In this document: piece after piece, positions 21,801 to 25,837 of the stretch
Layout: each line of letters starts with the position of its first letter
Numbering within the stretch: the first letter of the stretch is position 1
DNA from: Gallionellaceae bacterium
GTDB lineage: Bacteria > Pseudomonadota > Gammaproteobacteria > Burkholderiales > Thiobacillaceae
Assembly: GCA_028714875.1 (NCBI GenBank)
Contig: JAQTLN010000002.1
Span: forward strand, 124,001-188,000
DNA length: 64,000 bases
Direction: 5' to 3'
Notes under the pieces: model-generated
Told to the model about the DNA's origin: nothing
Seen by the model: the letters and a program-made list of their open reading frames with translations, nothing else
Databases searched by the model: none
Position numbers and translations under genes: made by a program

Positions 21801-23037
21801 GTTCAGCCTCGCCTACGATTCGGCGCTTCTCACAATCACCGGCGCCAGCCTCGGTAGCGGCCTCACCGGTAGCGTCGACCTCAGCGTCGCCGGACTCGTC
21901 CAGGTCAACCTCAGCAGTGCCGCCCCACTCGGCAACAGCGCCAAGGAAGTGCTCCGCCTCGAAGGCGACGTCCCGCTTGACGCGCAGAACCAATACGGCG
22001 GCAAGAACCTGCTCCACCTTTACGACGTCAGTCTGAGCAACGCCGGCGGCGGCGCCCTCGCCACGCGCGTCGACGACGGTCTTCACGTCGCCGCCTACGT
22101 CGGCGACGGCAACGGCGACGGCACCTACACCACGGTCGACGCCACGCGGCTGCTGCGCGTCCTCAGCCGCGCCGACACGGGCTACAACCTCTACCCCCTG
22201 GTCGACCCCAGCCTCATCGGTGACGTCAACAACAGCCACAACCTCAGCACCGTCGACTACGCCCTGATCCTGCGCGAAGCCACCTACCTCGCCAGCGGCA
22301 ACGCCGCCCTCAACTGGATCGGCATCCCCGACCTCCCCGGCGGCGTCAGCATCACCTTTGCCGGCGCCGACCCGCTGGTCAAACTCCCGGACAACCTCGA
22401 AGCCACCGCCGGCGGTGAAATCACGGTTCCCGTCCTCCTTGCCGAACTCGAATCCGGCCTCACCAGCATCCCGCTGGAAACGGTCACGATCCGGATCGCC
22501 TGGAACCCCGGCCAGCTTGAACTCCTCGACTGGAACCCGGGCAGCCTCACCGGCGACTTCGGCACCGTCATCACCCACAGCGAAGCCGGCCTGCTCATCC
22601 TCGACCTCAGCCATGACGGCGCCAAGGATGTCGGTCTCGGCAGCCTCGCCGAACTGCGCTTCCGGGTCACCGCCCAGGCCAGCGGCACGGTCAGGGTCGA
22701 CTTGCAGGAAGTCAAACTCAACGCCAGCCACCTCACCCTCAATCCCGCCCCGCAAATCGGCGCCGACTCCACCGACGGCCTGATCCGGGTCAACCTCCCG
22801 ATCGCCCCGGACCGCCTCGCCATCCCGGATAGCGGTGTCTCTCATGACCTGGGCGCCACGCCGGTGATCGACTTCGGCAGCCGCTACGACGGCTTCGAAT
22901 TCACGGGCAACGGCGACAAGAGCTGGCTGGGCGACTGGCTCACCGACGGCAAGAACAAGAAGCCCGACCTGGAAGCGCTGCGGATACAGCCGATCATCCA
23001 GCCCAAGGTGGCGCCGCGGTTGAGCGCCAGGGTGTAA
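817..23037 (+). CDS. Giant 7,406-residue LEPR-XLL multidomain surface/secreted protein
   Basis: Starts at ATG 817 after a purine-rich AAGGAACGGG; no internal stop over 22.2 kb. Residues 51-60 read LEPRILLSGD, the LEPR-XLL signature that I recall from the N-termini of exceptionally long exported proteins. Order by approximate residue: eight PPC-like beta units (61-875); CARDB-like (888-1015); LamG-like (1029-1242); cadherin-like; second CARDB-like (1352-1478); four cadherin-like units with xDEDTxLTGNVLSND motifs (1482-1848); about 3,000 residues of alternating hydrophobic beta-type sequence with no recognised family (1852-4925); Calx-beta-like (4928-5158); second LamG-like (5215-5395); tandem cadherin-like (5615-6222); EF-hand-like calcium loops (~6240-6275); PKD-like with NWGDG and DWGDG (6545-6732); cohesin-like, dockerin-like, cohesin-like (6958-7322); conserved tail. 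Likely a calcium-dependent adhesin or matrix protein; export route unknown and no transporter is adjacent. Followed by a DUF3467 gene. Confidence 0.9.
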   Translation: MSAYETTRTARGALRRGVMPSLPFSKISQLVANTLGKTARPTHDKLVFETLEPRILLSGDLPLPQLHGSLDVPGEVDCYSFTLENEVHVIFDAQTNSGLLNWSLSGPRGNEVSARAFNASDGGGMSGNPVLDLLPGAYTLTVDASGDATGSYDFRLLNLDHASTISPGTAISGILEPGNETTLYQLDVSAGDHFLIDWQTTPANARWRLIDPWGRQLVGPSPLTDFSGSLLVGGSYTLLIEGAVTASMPSDYAFTVQHQGNTPPPAPLGQTLNLGETIYLPQASGQWTDFHFTVGEPGLYWFDVMNHNWGSFWTLTDPRGVTLVSGRSLEQSDLQLELNAPGTYQLRVSTDNSAYFRLLDVSAATLLTPGATVTTPAGSADKAYLYRLPTETGQRLYLDTSTGWTRLLLDPWGRQVSGWAGGDADLEFTPTWTGDYILAVASNSASFTVRLAPDEVSVLTLGATTSGAIDQIGERDIYTFNLAQDSLLFFDTLMGYYDGGTWTLTGPNGTWYSRDTGSSDYPYYGDNHTTGGNPVLAASAGDYRLTFDTNDASLTTYSFRLLDLAAAAPLAVGQQISGSLASDTQAWRFSAQAGERYRLTVSDLLLRDHTLRLIDPNGLQVARIDAGLYNGVVELPTLGLGGIYTLLLDGANSVAYADNYAFRLEAAATALTPWSGTPVALGQTISSGISVAGEVDDYVLSLATPAQLLFDVLGTTGQNWTLFGPTGLQLDSKNLSETEYLNGGNPLKTLLPGSYLIRIGGGAGNYSFRLLDANHAPLLTPGAAQSGTLSPGNSTAIYRYQGQAGQRLYLDQLASGGNVSGRLIDPHGQEISRNSFADVDAFTLSQTGTYTLLVMGALGNATNVSYSINAIPVPVTTTKAIEGLEPVTEQDLMVAGINVTADDGIHAGGEITVAWRDTNVGGRVTTGNWRDRLTLYDAAGQEISDTWLVCDDGMIAAGEARQRQVTLTLPAGYPGAGELSVAIWVDADNALFERNAAGDAELNNRDTLTFTSTPPANHAPTAWATAAQRALSFDGVNDYVALSNASLLTGRSAFTIEAWVEIDDTATVRQIYNESDAASGTWLYLSVTREEHLEFGIYLWPEGMQYVVSNSGLIPGWHHVAATFSTSQGQRLYIDGKLDGELGNTSNPARNTQSLLGAAYVYRADGAKWGFFQGGMDEVRLWSVARDQAQLQATMNQALTDSEAGLLHYWQLNEASGGDLYDRVSSGAFGQLGSGQSAPAWSPADTPLHNTVTTWRDTGVAITLSGADVDGDALTYAITRLPSQGTLYQTSDGVTRGDPVNMLVSNPQGQVIYVPAPGASGRPFDDFAFVAYDGQTASTVVEVGIDVTNDLSPDLQVTDVAVTAAHGYWPGVEIDITWQDFNAGNQSVGNWIDRVILTRAGTGVVVAEQSVAHDAVVSGMLESGQRHDGHVTLQLPAGHGGIGEFIVTVITDADHQVAEATPDGSAESNNTAWLSIQSLDPSPTAYDDSAMTDEDSPGIAIDVLANDSDPAGQPLQIFNFIQADHGSVELTMGGQLLYRPDADYFGLDHFLYTIGSNADFTSTAHVLVMVNPVNDTPLAVDEVFIGDENTQLTGNVLSNDSDADGDSLYAYQLTSPAHGSVTLNPDGNFSYTPEPGWSGEDRFTYQAHDGSAASNIATVTLTIRPVNDAPVAINDTVSGDEDTVLTGNVLSNDTDADGDNLLAVLVDAPTHGSLALNADGSFSYTPEANWHGGDRFTYQAHDGSAASNVATVNLTINPVNDAPVALEDTGSTPAGTAILLDVLANDHDVDGDTLGITSYTQPTAGQVGEATNGRLIYTPNPGYSGEDSFTYTVADGHGGEATATVTIQVQAPVFDPRQVSTSLDGGLLALYDALPELAQGFDLSGLPGFDLPLLPEDLASVFNLRETLQRLDATRLAVQETVAGLIDALAEQGIEVVAIEGGFHDASHDIPDTPAPGDLILLRYRHNLAKVRGEAGFSPATLGLLDNLPAAADFDGNLDWQGELSLDLEFGADTQGFFLLGDSRFALDLAGGGEIHGAFPLLGQLTVEATGTAGMDRLSVALTGATAETRYRAGALAHALTTQDVDGGATLSLDFALQPIALDWSGQWTITVTDNVITVQDSLDTPCAIDLAQAALPYLAAQWGPTLGAGLGALLDATPWPLADMVDPDAGVAAALDLAPEVLSTLASGELPADWRDALATAGFEVEHILNCQEVADLLTGRLDQVGDLVRLRYHGNPQAQSLQASHDFDAADIGGLAGLDLQGQVEAEALARPDIGFGLDLDGFFVTADSALAAEITGTAEAIGSLGGFAVSATGTFDLTPELALSPLDGDSDGKLRGDEFADHFDSLSVDLGTATADLTLALDFGLLDYVDADGDAGNNTAHGGDPFRFAAATTLNAALRDGQGVRFDWGDIEPLNPDVDQDGTPDFTAVVLAEDVARLVRDIADGQRLDFLNELLEAFRRQRLPLSSDTLAQALHLAEAIAQAIRDHTEVLYLADFATVAGWLNGGLPGGAADIVRLRTDLAGLALDPLADLDEDFSALLDSAVDGRLAIENTQLRGDLVYGLDTADTPLYLLLAPDAIRPDAITDFGLGYDLSADLSGLDILDGAIQLDTAGATLPVGIVVGLSGPGKLRLGQLPDHLDASLAQPLRLDFTATGATLASNLGGGVRLLDDDPSDDLPALYGHLDLTNQRLDFAARQLLTDLGGVVNLTATGVDVIIDAQADAKDNLLHVDNAVGRLDALTVDGKTPTLSLDTFGLHQDGSAYLSGADLNVPTGYTNALGIAGFLPLEVTDLNIAFPNPDDLDAFRLGARGRFLTAELDALLPFTPYIKVGGVGKINAFDFSIDVASLSEGRFAPDDFGPITLGVRNLRVPVPGFANDVLLEGEITLGGYEDGVWQSAVEGFLSVVTDGDDSWLDARIDLLDGSTLGITETGADLNLHAKATLSAAGGSGQAQGVELTFGLVLGAIRLDDFPYVRIEEFNPSFKSVSVSLIEFTLADFLKVTATDLTYFSNPTENLPIASGNATIEFLAFPELDPLTVTGFHLYANDRVVLDDLDIPISGRLGELVEVRDLMLGLHGLDGTWTSPATFNLDAVTLTALGAALLPDTTTTALDGKAVLSDGDDADDYALTGRFDVDGQFIFSFDTLHASVPNVFDLSAQGGGIALAEGQPLLSVDAAQLTLPLLEDELTFGVTGLELSRTGDFTLASATVESQNGVLDTLGLGGILPLDVTKVELSGLNGQPITLERCRVDITGQVDMEVFQVFGGAHPVLNLGTWTLRSDDESTPLVDESEFTLGFILENGDLRAAFGDGEVTVGLLDVPLGFAELDATVTLGSFLNGEYRFDPLGITIKAVGDDDNLSLHALGHLSRDGGLTTLNFEDMALGFGFTRALGFISLQADDVAATFDMALCVGPGFEVDTSRTYVRLDNVKAVLLDIGIGAADNPLLRFSAENVTLYPEGECLLSIGDGGITASLPALGGLFAGLEGNVRNFSIGRDLSFVPSTNPDYPFGIEFSGIDSTAFGLPEWLPLDVSGFGVEFLDANEGEAGLQIALDKIILILSGRLGNDTWPINASVERLRINLEKLATGEGLAAFEGLDGCFVDFDIGGVKIGGGLGLSTVDYDGKTALYGGITGQFEVSGIGGGIDLFLSEYGPVVASLEIPLAIPLPPTPLMISGVTGGFRFGGELLDVPRLDPVEPGTLGAPDIFGLMHEQTTFDLLHVDMNSAMREVVNLLKENDANPDGEKIYTWNLPFTLAISGEIATDVPILTGTVNLAAQLGIGVDPNSPISFSLLGSGTLDVFGMPLGGVGVLWDFSDPLAPIYNLACELPLSSNPLSLFIPLKTDFGVLLDSTGMAQSMLVGLKTFVGKMIDGAVAGADGMLDALANNLDRERGRQLVTLLNLNNASVIDAEALKEALVAKLETILGKVLEPIGDNPSDARLKEVEAYGREAAQLVNALTQELFQAAGTALTDAGQRAAFLESLGETVKTATLAALQDGFEQFNPRLEIEGAMQPTLLGMPFGEPDQTVKLAIDKNGIVLGMGGSLVGMAGTYANLFTGGLPIGSQMVAMSTAGFKDYLSFEFKLGLGGIFQSILAGNGLPEINPLGDWMAGIEGSLSWMGFPIGEVSGYLFSAESNEIDAHVLREFDPGDSIGDIPIALEAQYQSLFDYGGLLMTGQLFAPALLVDPLAVIDAMTKKLLHPPESPLEYPDWIKNDLIAPLTASQELARMQFFVPSLMTLPEDVEWDKGLPGLQAALQKYQDEVTARLNSIYLTGFLAGEDGGPVKLLGIPLAKGRVDANSDGISASAELPWLLDVETKFDLHNKQLVVNQFVEDLAHQAGLLDLDLTNDQVPAVEVEFPVAAATATLDSARMADILEDTFGLPAAIINNAGNATASLGLYSPGYGYGDPRATQVERNGGVEFDARLDITNLLDDAAFHFEMPLFTDVVPDFTAHAHVTKLAVPGLADMPADLFSLSLDADLAKNNNVLSFGLDGEVNLLGKGFTVDGDLTVSAVQGGLWGSLALQASDSYIGNSLFSLTGALSLEINTTDQAHGGLRAEPYLGVHVEDGQLEVGGMLTVMGDFDLLFNPHGFDISVDGKVIGGLEPLTGTASLDVAGDFTYLSGEGFYGALTVETNTIDNPVIALDAQFELGMNSTAAVRGVVLDGQHVALPDHTLRMHVGGTTANTPASLSLKGLGLVADRIALAGEFDLTISNESMSLAVDAGSLSIDLKGALGGLDLHVDGALTVLAPGNPDALLGGLYGWLSTSTDGHYEQDFFDLSGSFGVGVNTTSAAQALGSVTLPRGPYLALHVDGTLSAFGGAVSLEADVFDFAVSSSSLSVDVQGSLAVNNIPVPWDDAGLDVALDVNASMTLAGGRVEGSFSTDGFEATLCRFGCIQGYLAMELPVVGDVELDFAFALPGGSCMQQVYLDDVWIEEGDTAWDYELPIGLSRAAERRVSVDYSINGGAVGTTIIDKGARHGIIWIPIQGNDSTATGDRDIQVTLSNVHYVADNKDDRNLPALALDDGDAVVHVQEDDFPLPVIIHIDETLVLSEGESGSLAVWAENLAANDRVRLSYAVLPRTAGLGTATMVEDFRTLGGSIELRGGDIQHIQITTYEDTLYELDESFRIGLTVTRAASYGAGTLLSEDRATVTILNDDNDHRQQALVFYDFDQWDSDAGAYAFTTDADLGLHGLARPGHPVVLSASDFRHRDDVPNYALSFTQDDDHVYVTRARPTVPALPNYPATIEFWMKPDALPDSGKRAVLFQTASGDLTLYLDSDGWIKGAVGGGSYKLAQYSVGQWQHVAVALTANGATAYVNGVRAISGGGMAIPTLADESGFYLGNDRNLSQPFKGQLEAFHIWGLAANVTQVGQMKSGTLTATTPAIRFDFDEGGGDLLSNAGSLAGWQARLGSVVETTIGGKTLSITSGRPDWRVVSAEANGPSMLGARSESEVSEGGIAKVWPAAPEADASHALAADNWWVANPSDVASRPYFSFSVGIDAPTFGGKLVAGQSAFVNGIDFFDRSELYLGPTAWELRSSQDGFASVLASGAASQTIAGYLHQREAFADTLYIKAGETVEFRLYGLTSYDAETGGDWTLDNVSLIGGLGSPGSAPTVADVTMSVPIDLIDQRLDVLAGVTDPDGDTAFVLDVLAPVDGSISLLENGAYQVSTANGTLLLTPSEPPGTYLLRPLAGVTGDLSVTFVVADDWLNTAEKTVTVHPLGYVWPDQFLTHPDQKISGNVLANDVLATGLPATTTVVAGSAKGGSVVLAADGGFSFTPLKGALSGEFSYRVTGQDMFWGVAKVSIDINDVPAAPNRFYAVSEDGSLSVPAGSGLLKSLADAQGDALTASWLPEAVVFGHQSTLHGTVKVNADGSFVYAPEANYSGSASFQYQVSDGREMSTGTVTITVNPVNDRPVAAAHYYEVREGGVLTVDADTGLLYQAVDIDSGRLKALLAGSGPSHGSVAAQADGSFVYTPVVGYQGLDRFWYKVSDFLSESDLTQVTVRVTNNRAPVAVNDGFTLLEDQSLPINLIDLLKNDSDPDGDVFSYNGRGLAPMHGLLTATYSMQNGKLVQTGLRYQPNQDYSGTDNFTYEIVDAYGKTATGTVTLTITPVNDSPIAKVGQSYTLYLSTGNTLNPAAPGVLTGASDAEGDALTAELITKPAHAANKGADFTLNANGSFSYRPQAGFTGDDSFIFRIRDSQGAYSEATTVKIVVSNIATTSSQSKLEKGYVDGAEVFLDANGNRLHDYEDLNGNGVFDAGEPGEPMMLTGPDGSGVILIPDSYDLDGSGVIEPLEGVLIARGGLQLATLQPLNTPLLAPVGAAVITPLTTLLTTLTLEQGLTVDAAQSAVVHALGLPAVDLTAFDPIAETASGNPLGPVVLASHDQVHILHLGVASLLHGAGAASLDVGAAALMGALAQHLAEGSGVLDLTDAAVIHELVLDTAARLGLVLDPAGIDAAVRILAELNQAVAAVPSTADMSYVEMQTRTESALQNGVAQDLAELGGGRLDADTALDRYTGAALQSVIQSAPLGAITVSSDGARILTLSATDVVEGGNLVLTGGLIGVNPAKTLQLLVNWGDGGFETIALPAGATQFQVEHAYGDDHPSGTSSDPLHIGVVLLEEGTGVDTAVVETSIHNAAPEIVEMAMPDFALVGQRVDLIAETFDLSPEDSLTLFIDWGDGLSETLLLGLTRPFSAGHVYMQAGEHVGSIMLTDDDNGSVTADFLITIGQNEVPEAGDDRYTLMAGAEIVVDAIAGLLSNDADAESRELSVSLLGGPLHGMLALNADGGFSYSPEAGYSGMDSFTYRASDGGLFSNPATVNLTVLAAFQITAFEQTDSGFHLGFNHAIDGGVLNLYSGVDDAPNSPMGVADLTLTDSRGNLVRGNLILDADHLGATYLKSDGILAAGDYNLRLSSRADGWRDTGGQLLDGNGDGTGGDDYTRVLSVAPSNSAIVSIGELALGAGQSIASTLGGLPITLLNGAGVSHIQFSLAYDSALLTITGASLGSGLTGSVDLSVAGLVQVNLSSAAPLGNSAKEVLRLEGDVPLDAQNQYGGKNLLHLYDVSLSNAGGGALATRVDDGLHVAAYVGDGNGDGTYTTVDATRLLRVLSRADTGYNLYPLVDPSLIGDVNNSHNLSTVDYALILREATYLASGNAALNWIGIPDLPGGVSITFAGADPLVKLPDNLEATAGGEITVPVLLAELESGLTSIPLETVTIRIAWNPGQLELLDWNPGSLTGDFGTVITHSEAGLLILDLSHDGAKDVGLGSLAELRFRVTAQASGTVRVDLQEVKLNASHLTLNPAPQIGADSTDGLIRVNLPIAPDRLAIPDSGVSHDLGATPVIDFGSRYDGFEFTGNGDKSWLGDWLTDGKNKKPDLEALRIQPIIQPKVAPRLSARV
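22099..22300 (+). other. Dockerin-like calcium-loop pair inside the giant protein
   Basis: Two loops about 40 residues apart: GDGNGDGTYTTVDATRLLRVL (loop ligands D/N/D/T/D) and GDVNNSHNLSTVDYALILREA. Both match the F-hand pattern of type I dockerins (calcium loop followed by a helix). They lie between two cohesin-like beta domains of the same polypeptide. Family assignment rests on the motif only. Confidence 0.6.
22840..23037 (+). other. Conserved C-terminal tail shared by adjacent giant paralogues
   Basis: The last ~65 residues differ from the paralogue ending at 201 by only a handful of residues, including R/T, NW/SW and the last few positions. At DNA level the two stretches are almost identical, while the following spacers are unrelated. 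The tail is charged and polar (WLGDWLTDGKNKKPDLEAL) with an IIQPKVAPRL end. It is a candidate export or anchoring tag (inference). Confidence 0.75.
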
Positions 23038-23108
23038 CTTGTAGCGCCGGCGACGTGGGGCTGATCAGACGAACGAGGTTGGTGGCGACGTCGGCGTTAC
23101 AGTAGGTA

Positions 23109-23126
23109 CCCCGGCAACCGCCGGGG
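23109..23126 (+). promoter_or_regulatory. GC hairpin upstream of DUF3467 copy 2
   Basis: Perfect 7-bp stem CCCCGGC / GCCGGGG with loop AACC, 29 nt before the ATG at 23156, without a T-tract. Position parallels the hairpin at 219-242 although the sequences are unrelated. Confidence 0.4.
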
Positions 23127-23155
23127 GATGCAAGCGAACCTGATAGGAGCCACAG

Positions 23156-23446
23156 ATGGCCGAAACGGAAAAGAAAGTCGCGGAGCAAACAGCCGCGAAC
23201 CCCCAGGTGAAGTGGAACGTCGAGCACCTGAAGAGCAGCTACGTCAATTTCGCCAACGCCAACTCGACGCGCGAGGAAGTGGTGATGAATTTCGGGCTGA
23301 ACAACAGTTGGGACCGCAGCCAGCCGGAGATGGAAATCGAACTGGCGCACCGCATCGTGCTCAGTCCGTTCGCCGCGAAACGCCTGGCGGAACTGTTGAA
23401 CAAGCTGATGGGCGAGTATGAGAGCCGCTATGGCGAACTGAAGTAA
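23156..23446 (+). CDS. DUF3467 family small protein (copy 2)
   Basis: A 96-residue protein starting at ATG 23156, with AGGAGC a few bases upstream as ribosome-binding site. From about residue 18 onward it is nearly identical to the copy at 300-590 (differences such as VVMNF for VAMNF, NNSW for NNNW, DRSQ for DRGQ). The first 17 residues differ more (MAETEKKVAEQ versus MAEVPAVEKKAE). No signal peptide, no membrane segment, function unknown. It lies 118 bp after the giant gene and is followed by a terminator, so the giant gene and this gene probably share a transcript (inference). Confidence 0.8.
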   Translation: MAETEKKVAEQTAANPQVKWNVEHLKSSYVNFANANSTREEVVMNFGLNNSWDRSQPEMEIELAHRIVLSPFAAKRLAELLNKLMGEYESRYGELK

Positions 23447-23460
23447 GTCGCCGCAACACT

Positions 23461-23491
23461 GAAAACGGGACGGCCTGGCCGTCCCGTTTTC
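23461..23491. terminator. Terminator after DUF3467 copy 2
   Basis: Perfect 14-bp stem GAAAACGGGACGGC / GCCGTCCCGTTTTC with a 3-nt loop. The arms end in A4 and T4, so it could work in both directions between the plus-strand DUF3467 gene and the minus-strand gene at 23589. Bases 23492-23588 hold nothing further that I can support. Confidence 0.8.
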
Positions 23492-23588
23492 GTTGCCGCG
23501 CCCGATAGGGGCGCGCTCTTGCAGCCGAAGGCTGCTTCCGCGAAACGGGGCGCGCGCAAAGGCTGACGCGGAAATATGGAGCGAAACC

Positions 23589-23888
23589 TCAGCAGAGGAG
23601 TCCGTGCGGGCCGCACAGGTGGCGCTTGACCAGCGCCAGCAGAATCCAGAGGCAGAACAGCAGGAAGAACGCCAGCGGGGGCACCTGGCTGTCGTGGATG
23701 AAACGCGGTGAGAGCATGCGCGCGACGCTCACCACCGGCCCACTGATGATTTGCAGAATTCGGTAGAACAGATTGCCGTGGCGTTGCTTCCCCGCTATCA
23801 GCGCCAGCAGGCCCTGGCCGATCAGCGCGAATCCGGCGACTTCCACCAGCGCGCGCGCCGTGCTGACCAGGAGGAGATCGAAGTGCAT
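23589..23888 (-). CDS. Small membrane protein of unknown function
   Basis: A 99-residue protein with hydrophobic segments near residues 4-31 (LLLVSTARALVEVAGFALIG and onward) and 68-87 (VPPLAFFLLFCLWILLALV), and a moderately hydrophobic middle (RILQIISGPVVSVARML). It resembles small hypothetical membrane proteins that I recall beside aspS in betaproteobacteria, but I cannot name a family. It lies downstream of aspS on the same strand, separated by about 136 bp, so it may be a separate unit. No catalytic motif is visible. Confidence 0.6.
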   Translation of the reverse strand: MHFDLLLVSTARALVEVAGFALIGQGLLALIAGKQRHGNLFYRILQIISGPVVSVARMLSPRFIHDSQVPPLAFFLLFCLWILLALVKRHLCGPHGLLC

Positions 23889-24002
23889 GAAATTGGCCCA
23901 AGTGAGTAAGCCGCCTCGGTAGCCGCCGGGCTTGCCGCAAGGTTGGCGAACTCACGGCCGCGGGGCCTTTTGGCGGAACGCCCGTCCAGTGCGTGAACGT
24001 AT

Positions 24003-24018
24003 GTAGCGCCGGCGCTAC
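24003..24018. repeat. 16-bp perfect palindrome GTAGCGCCGGCGCTAC
   Basis: A perfect palindrome just downstream of aspS. Its arms match the outer ends of the longer GTAGCGC...GCGCTAC inverted repeats at 26874, 29087, 39069 and 52287, so it looks like a minimal or internally deleted copy of that family. Confidence 0.6.
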
Positions 24019-24024
24019 TCGCGT

Positions 24025-25809
24025 TCAGCTTGGATCGACCGCTTTCTGGCGCAGACGAATGTGGAGTTCGCGCAACTGCTTTTCGTCCACCGCGTTGGGC
24101 GCGCTGGTCATCAGGCAGGAGGCGCGCTGGGTTTTCGGGAAGGCGATCACGTCGCGGATCGATTCGGCGCCGGTCATCAGGGTGACCAGACGATCCAGGC
24201 CGAAGGCGAGGCCGCCGTGCGGCGGTGCGCCGTATTGCAGGGCGTCGAGGAGGAAGCCGAACTTCTCGCGGCGCTCTTCCTCGCCGATGTTGAGCGCGGC
24301 GAACACCTTCTCCTGCACGGCTTCCTTGTGGATACGCACCGAGCCGCCGCCGACTTCCCAGCCGTTCAGCACCATGTCATAGGCCTTGGACAAGGCCTTG
24401 CCGGGATCGCTCGCCAGGTATTCCTCGTGGCCGTCTTTCGGGCTGGTGAAGGGGTGATGCAGGGCGTCCCAGCGATTCTCGTCCTCGTTGAACTCGAACA
24501 TGGGGAAGTCCACCACCCACAGCGGCGCCCAGGCGCGGCCGTCGACGTGGCCCTTCTCGTGGCCGATCTTGGCGCGCAAAGCGCCGAGGGCGTCGTTGAC
24601 CACCTTGGCCTTGTCGGCGCCGAAGAACAGGATGTCGCCATCCTGGGCGCCGCTGCGCGCCAGGATTTCAGCCAGCGCGGCATCGTGAATGTTTTTCACA
24701 ATGGGCGATTGCAGACCGTCTCTGCCTTTCGCTGCTTCGTTGACCTTGATCCAGGCCAGGCCCTTGGCGCCGTAGATCTTGGCGAACTCGGTGAGGCCGT
24801 CGATCTCGCCGCGCGACATTTCGCCGCCTTTCGGCACGCGCAGGGCGGCGACGCGGCCTTTGGCATCGTTGGCGGGGCCGGAGAACACCTTGAAGTCGAC
24901 GTCCTTCATCACGTCGGTGAGTTCGGTGATTTCCAGGGTGACGCGCATGTCCGGCTTGTCGGAACCGTAGCGGGCCATTGCTTCCGCGTAGGTCATGCGC
25001 GCGAAGGCGGACGGCAGTTCGACGCCCTGCGCCTTCTGGAACATGTCGCGGATCATGCCTTCCACCAGGCCCATGATTTCTTCCTTGCCCATGAACGAGG
25101 TTTCCAGGTCGACCTGGGTGAATTCCGGCTGGCGGTCGGCGCGCAGGTCTTCGTCGCGGAAGCACTTGGTGATCTGGAAGTAGCGGTCGAAGCCGGCCAC
25201 CATCAGCAACTGCTTGAACAACTGCGGCGACTGCGGCAGCGCGTAGAACATGCCGTCATGCACGCGGGAGGGCACCAGATAATCGCGCGCGCCTTCCGGG
25301 GTGCTGCGGGTCAACATCGGCGTTTCCACTTCCATGAAGCCGTTGCCGTCCAGGTAGTCGCGCATCAGCTTGGAGACGCGGTAACGCAGGCGCATGTTCT
25401 TCTGCATCGGCTCGCGCCGCAGGTCGAGGTAGCGGTATTGCAGGCGGATGTTCTCGCTGAGGTTCTCGTCGTCGATCTGGAACGGCGGCGTCAGCGAGGG
25501 ATTCAACACTTCCAGCGATTGCGTCAGCACTTCGATCATGCCGGTGGGCAGGTTGGCGTTCTCGGTGCCGGCGGGGCGAGCGCGCACGCGGCCGACGACC
25601 TTCAACACAAATTCGTTTCGGGTGTCCTCGGCGGTCTTGAAGGCTTCCGGAGTATCGGGGTCGATCACCACTTGCACCGTGCCTTCACGGTCGCGCAGGT
25701 CGATGAAGATGACGCCGCCGTGGTCGCGCCGGCGCGAGGCCCAGCCGCAGAGGGTGACGATCTGGTCGATGTGGTCGGCGTTGACGACGCCGCAGTAGTG
25801 AGTACGCAT
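24025..25809 (-). CDS. aspS: Aspartyl-tRNA synthetase, probably non-discriminating (Asp/Asn)
   Basis: A 594-residue class II synthetase of full bacterial length. It has an N-terminal OB-fold anticodon domain ([19 protein letters not shown]), motif 2 ([18 protein letters not shown]), the GAD-type insertion and motif 3 ([10 protein letters not shown]). It charges tRNA with aspartate in the cytoplasm. Residue 30 is His (RRDHGG) and a Gly follows RPA near residue 80. In Pseudomonas AspRS the equivalent His/Gly pair marks enzymes that also charge tRNA-Asn, which then needs GatCAB; this reading rests on recalled family knowledge. ATG 25809 lies 28 bp after the upstream DUF502 gene, so the two are probably co-transcribed. 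Confidence 0.97.
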   Translation of the reverse strand: MRTHYCGVVNADHIDQIVTLCGWASRRRDHGGVIFIDLRDREGTVQVVIDPDTPEAFKTAEDTRNEFVLKVVGRVRARPAGTENANLPTGMIEVLTQSLEVLNPSLTPPFQIDDENLSENIRLQYRYLDLRREPMQKNMRLRYRVSKLMRDYLDGNGFMEVETPMLTRSTPEGARDYLVPSRVHDGMFYALPQSPQLFKQLLMVAGFDRYFQITKCFRDEDLRADRQPEFTQVDLETSFMGKEEIMGLVEGMIRDMFQKAQGVELPSAFARMTYAEAMARYGSDKPDMRVTLEITELTDVMKDVDFKVFSGPANDAKGRVAALRVPKGGEMSRGEIDGLTEFAKIYGAKGLAWIKVNEAAKGRDGLQSPIVKNIHDAALAEILARSGAQDGDILFFGADKAKVVNDALGALRAKIGHEKGHVDGRAWAPLWVVDFPMFEFNEDENRWDALHHPFTSPKDGHEEYLASDPGKALSKAYDMVLNGWEVGGGSVRIHKEAVQEKVFAALNIGEEERREKFGFLLDALQYGAPPHGGLAFGLDRLVTLMTGAESIRDVIAFPKTQRASCLMTSAPNAVDEKQLRELHIRLRQKAVDPS

Positions 25810-25837
25810 GAGGAATCCTGCTAATCAGTAAAAAAGG

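Noticed and set aside
24061-25824. 587-codon plus-strand frame opposite aspS
   Set aside because: Antisense shadow of a clearly conserved synthetase; the product is low in complexity (His/Glu/Ala/Val rich) and resembles no family.
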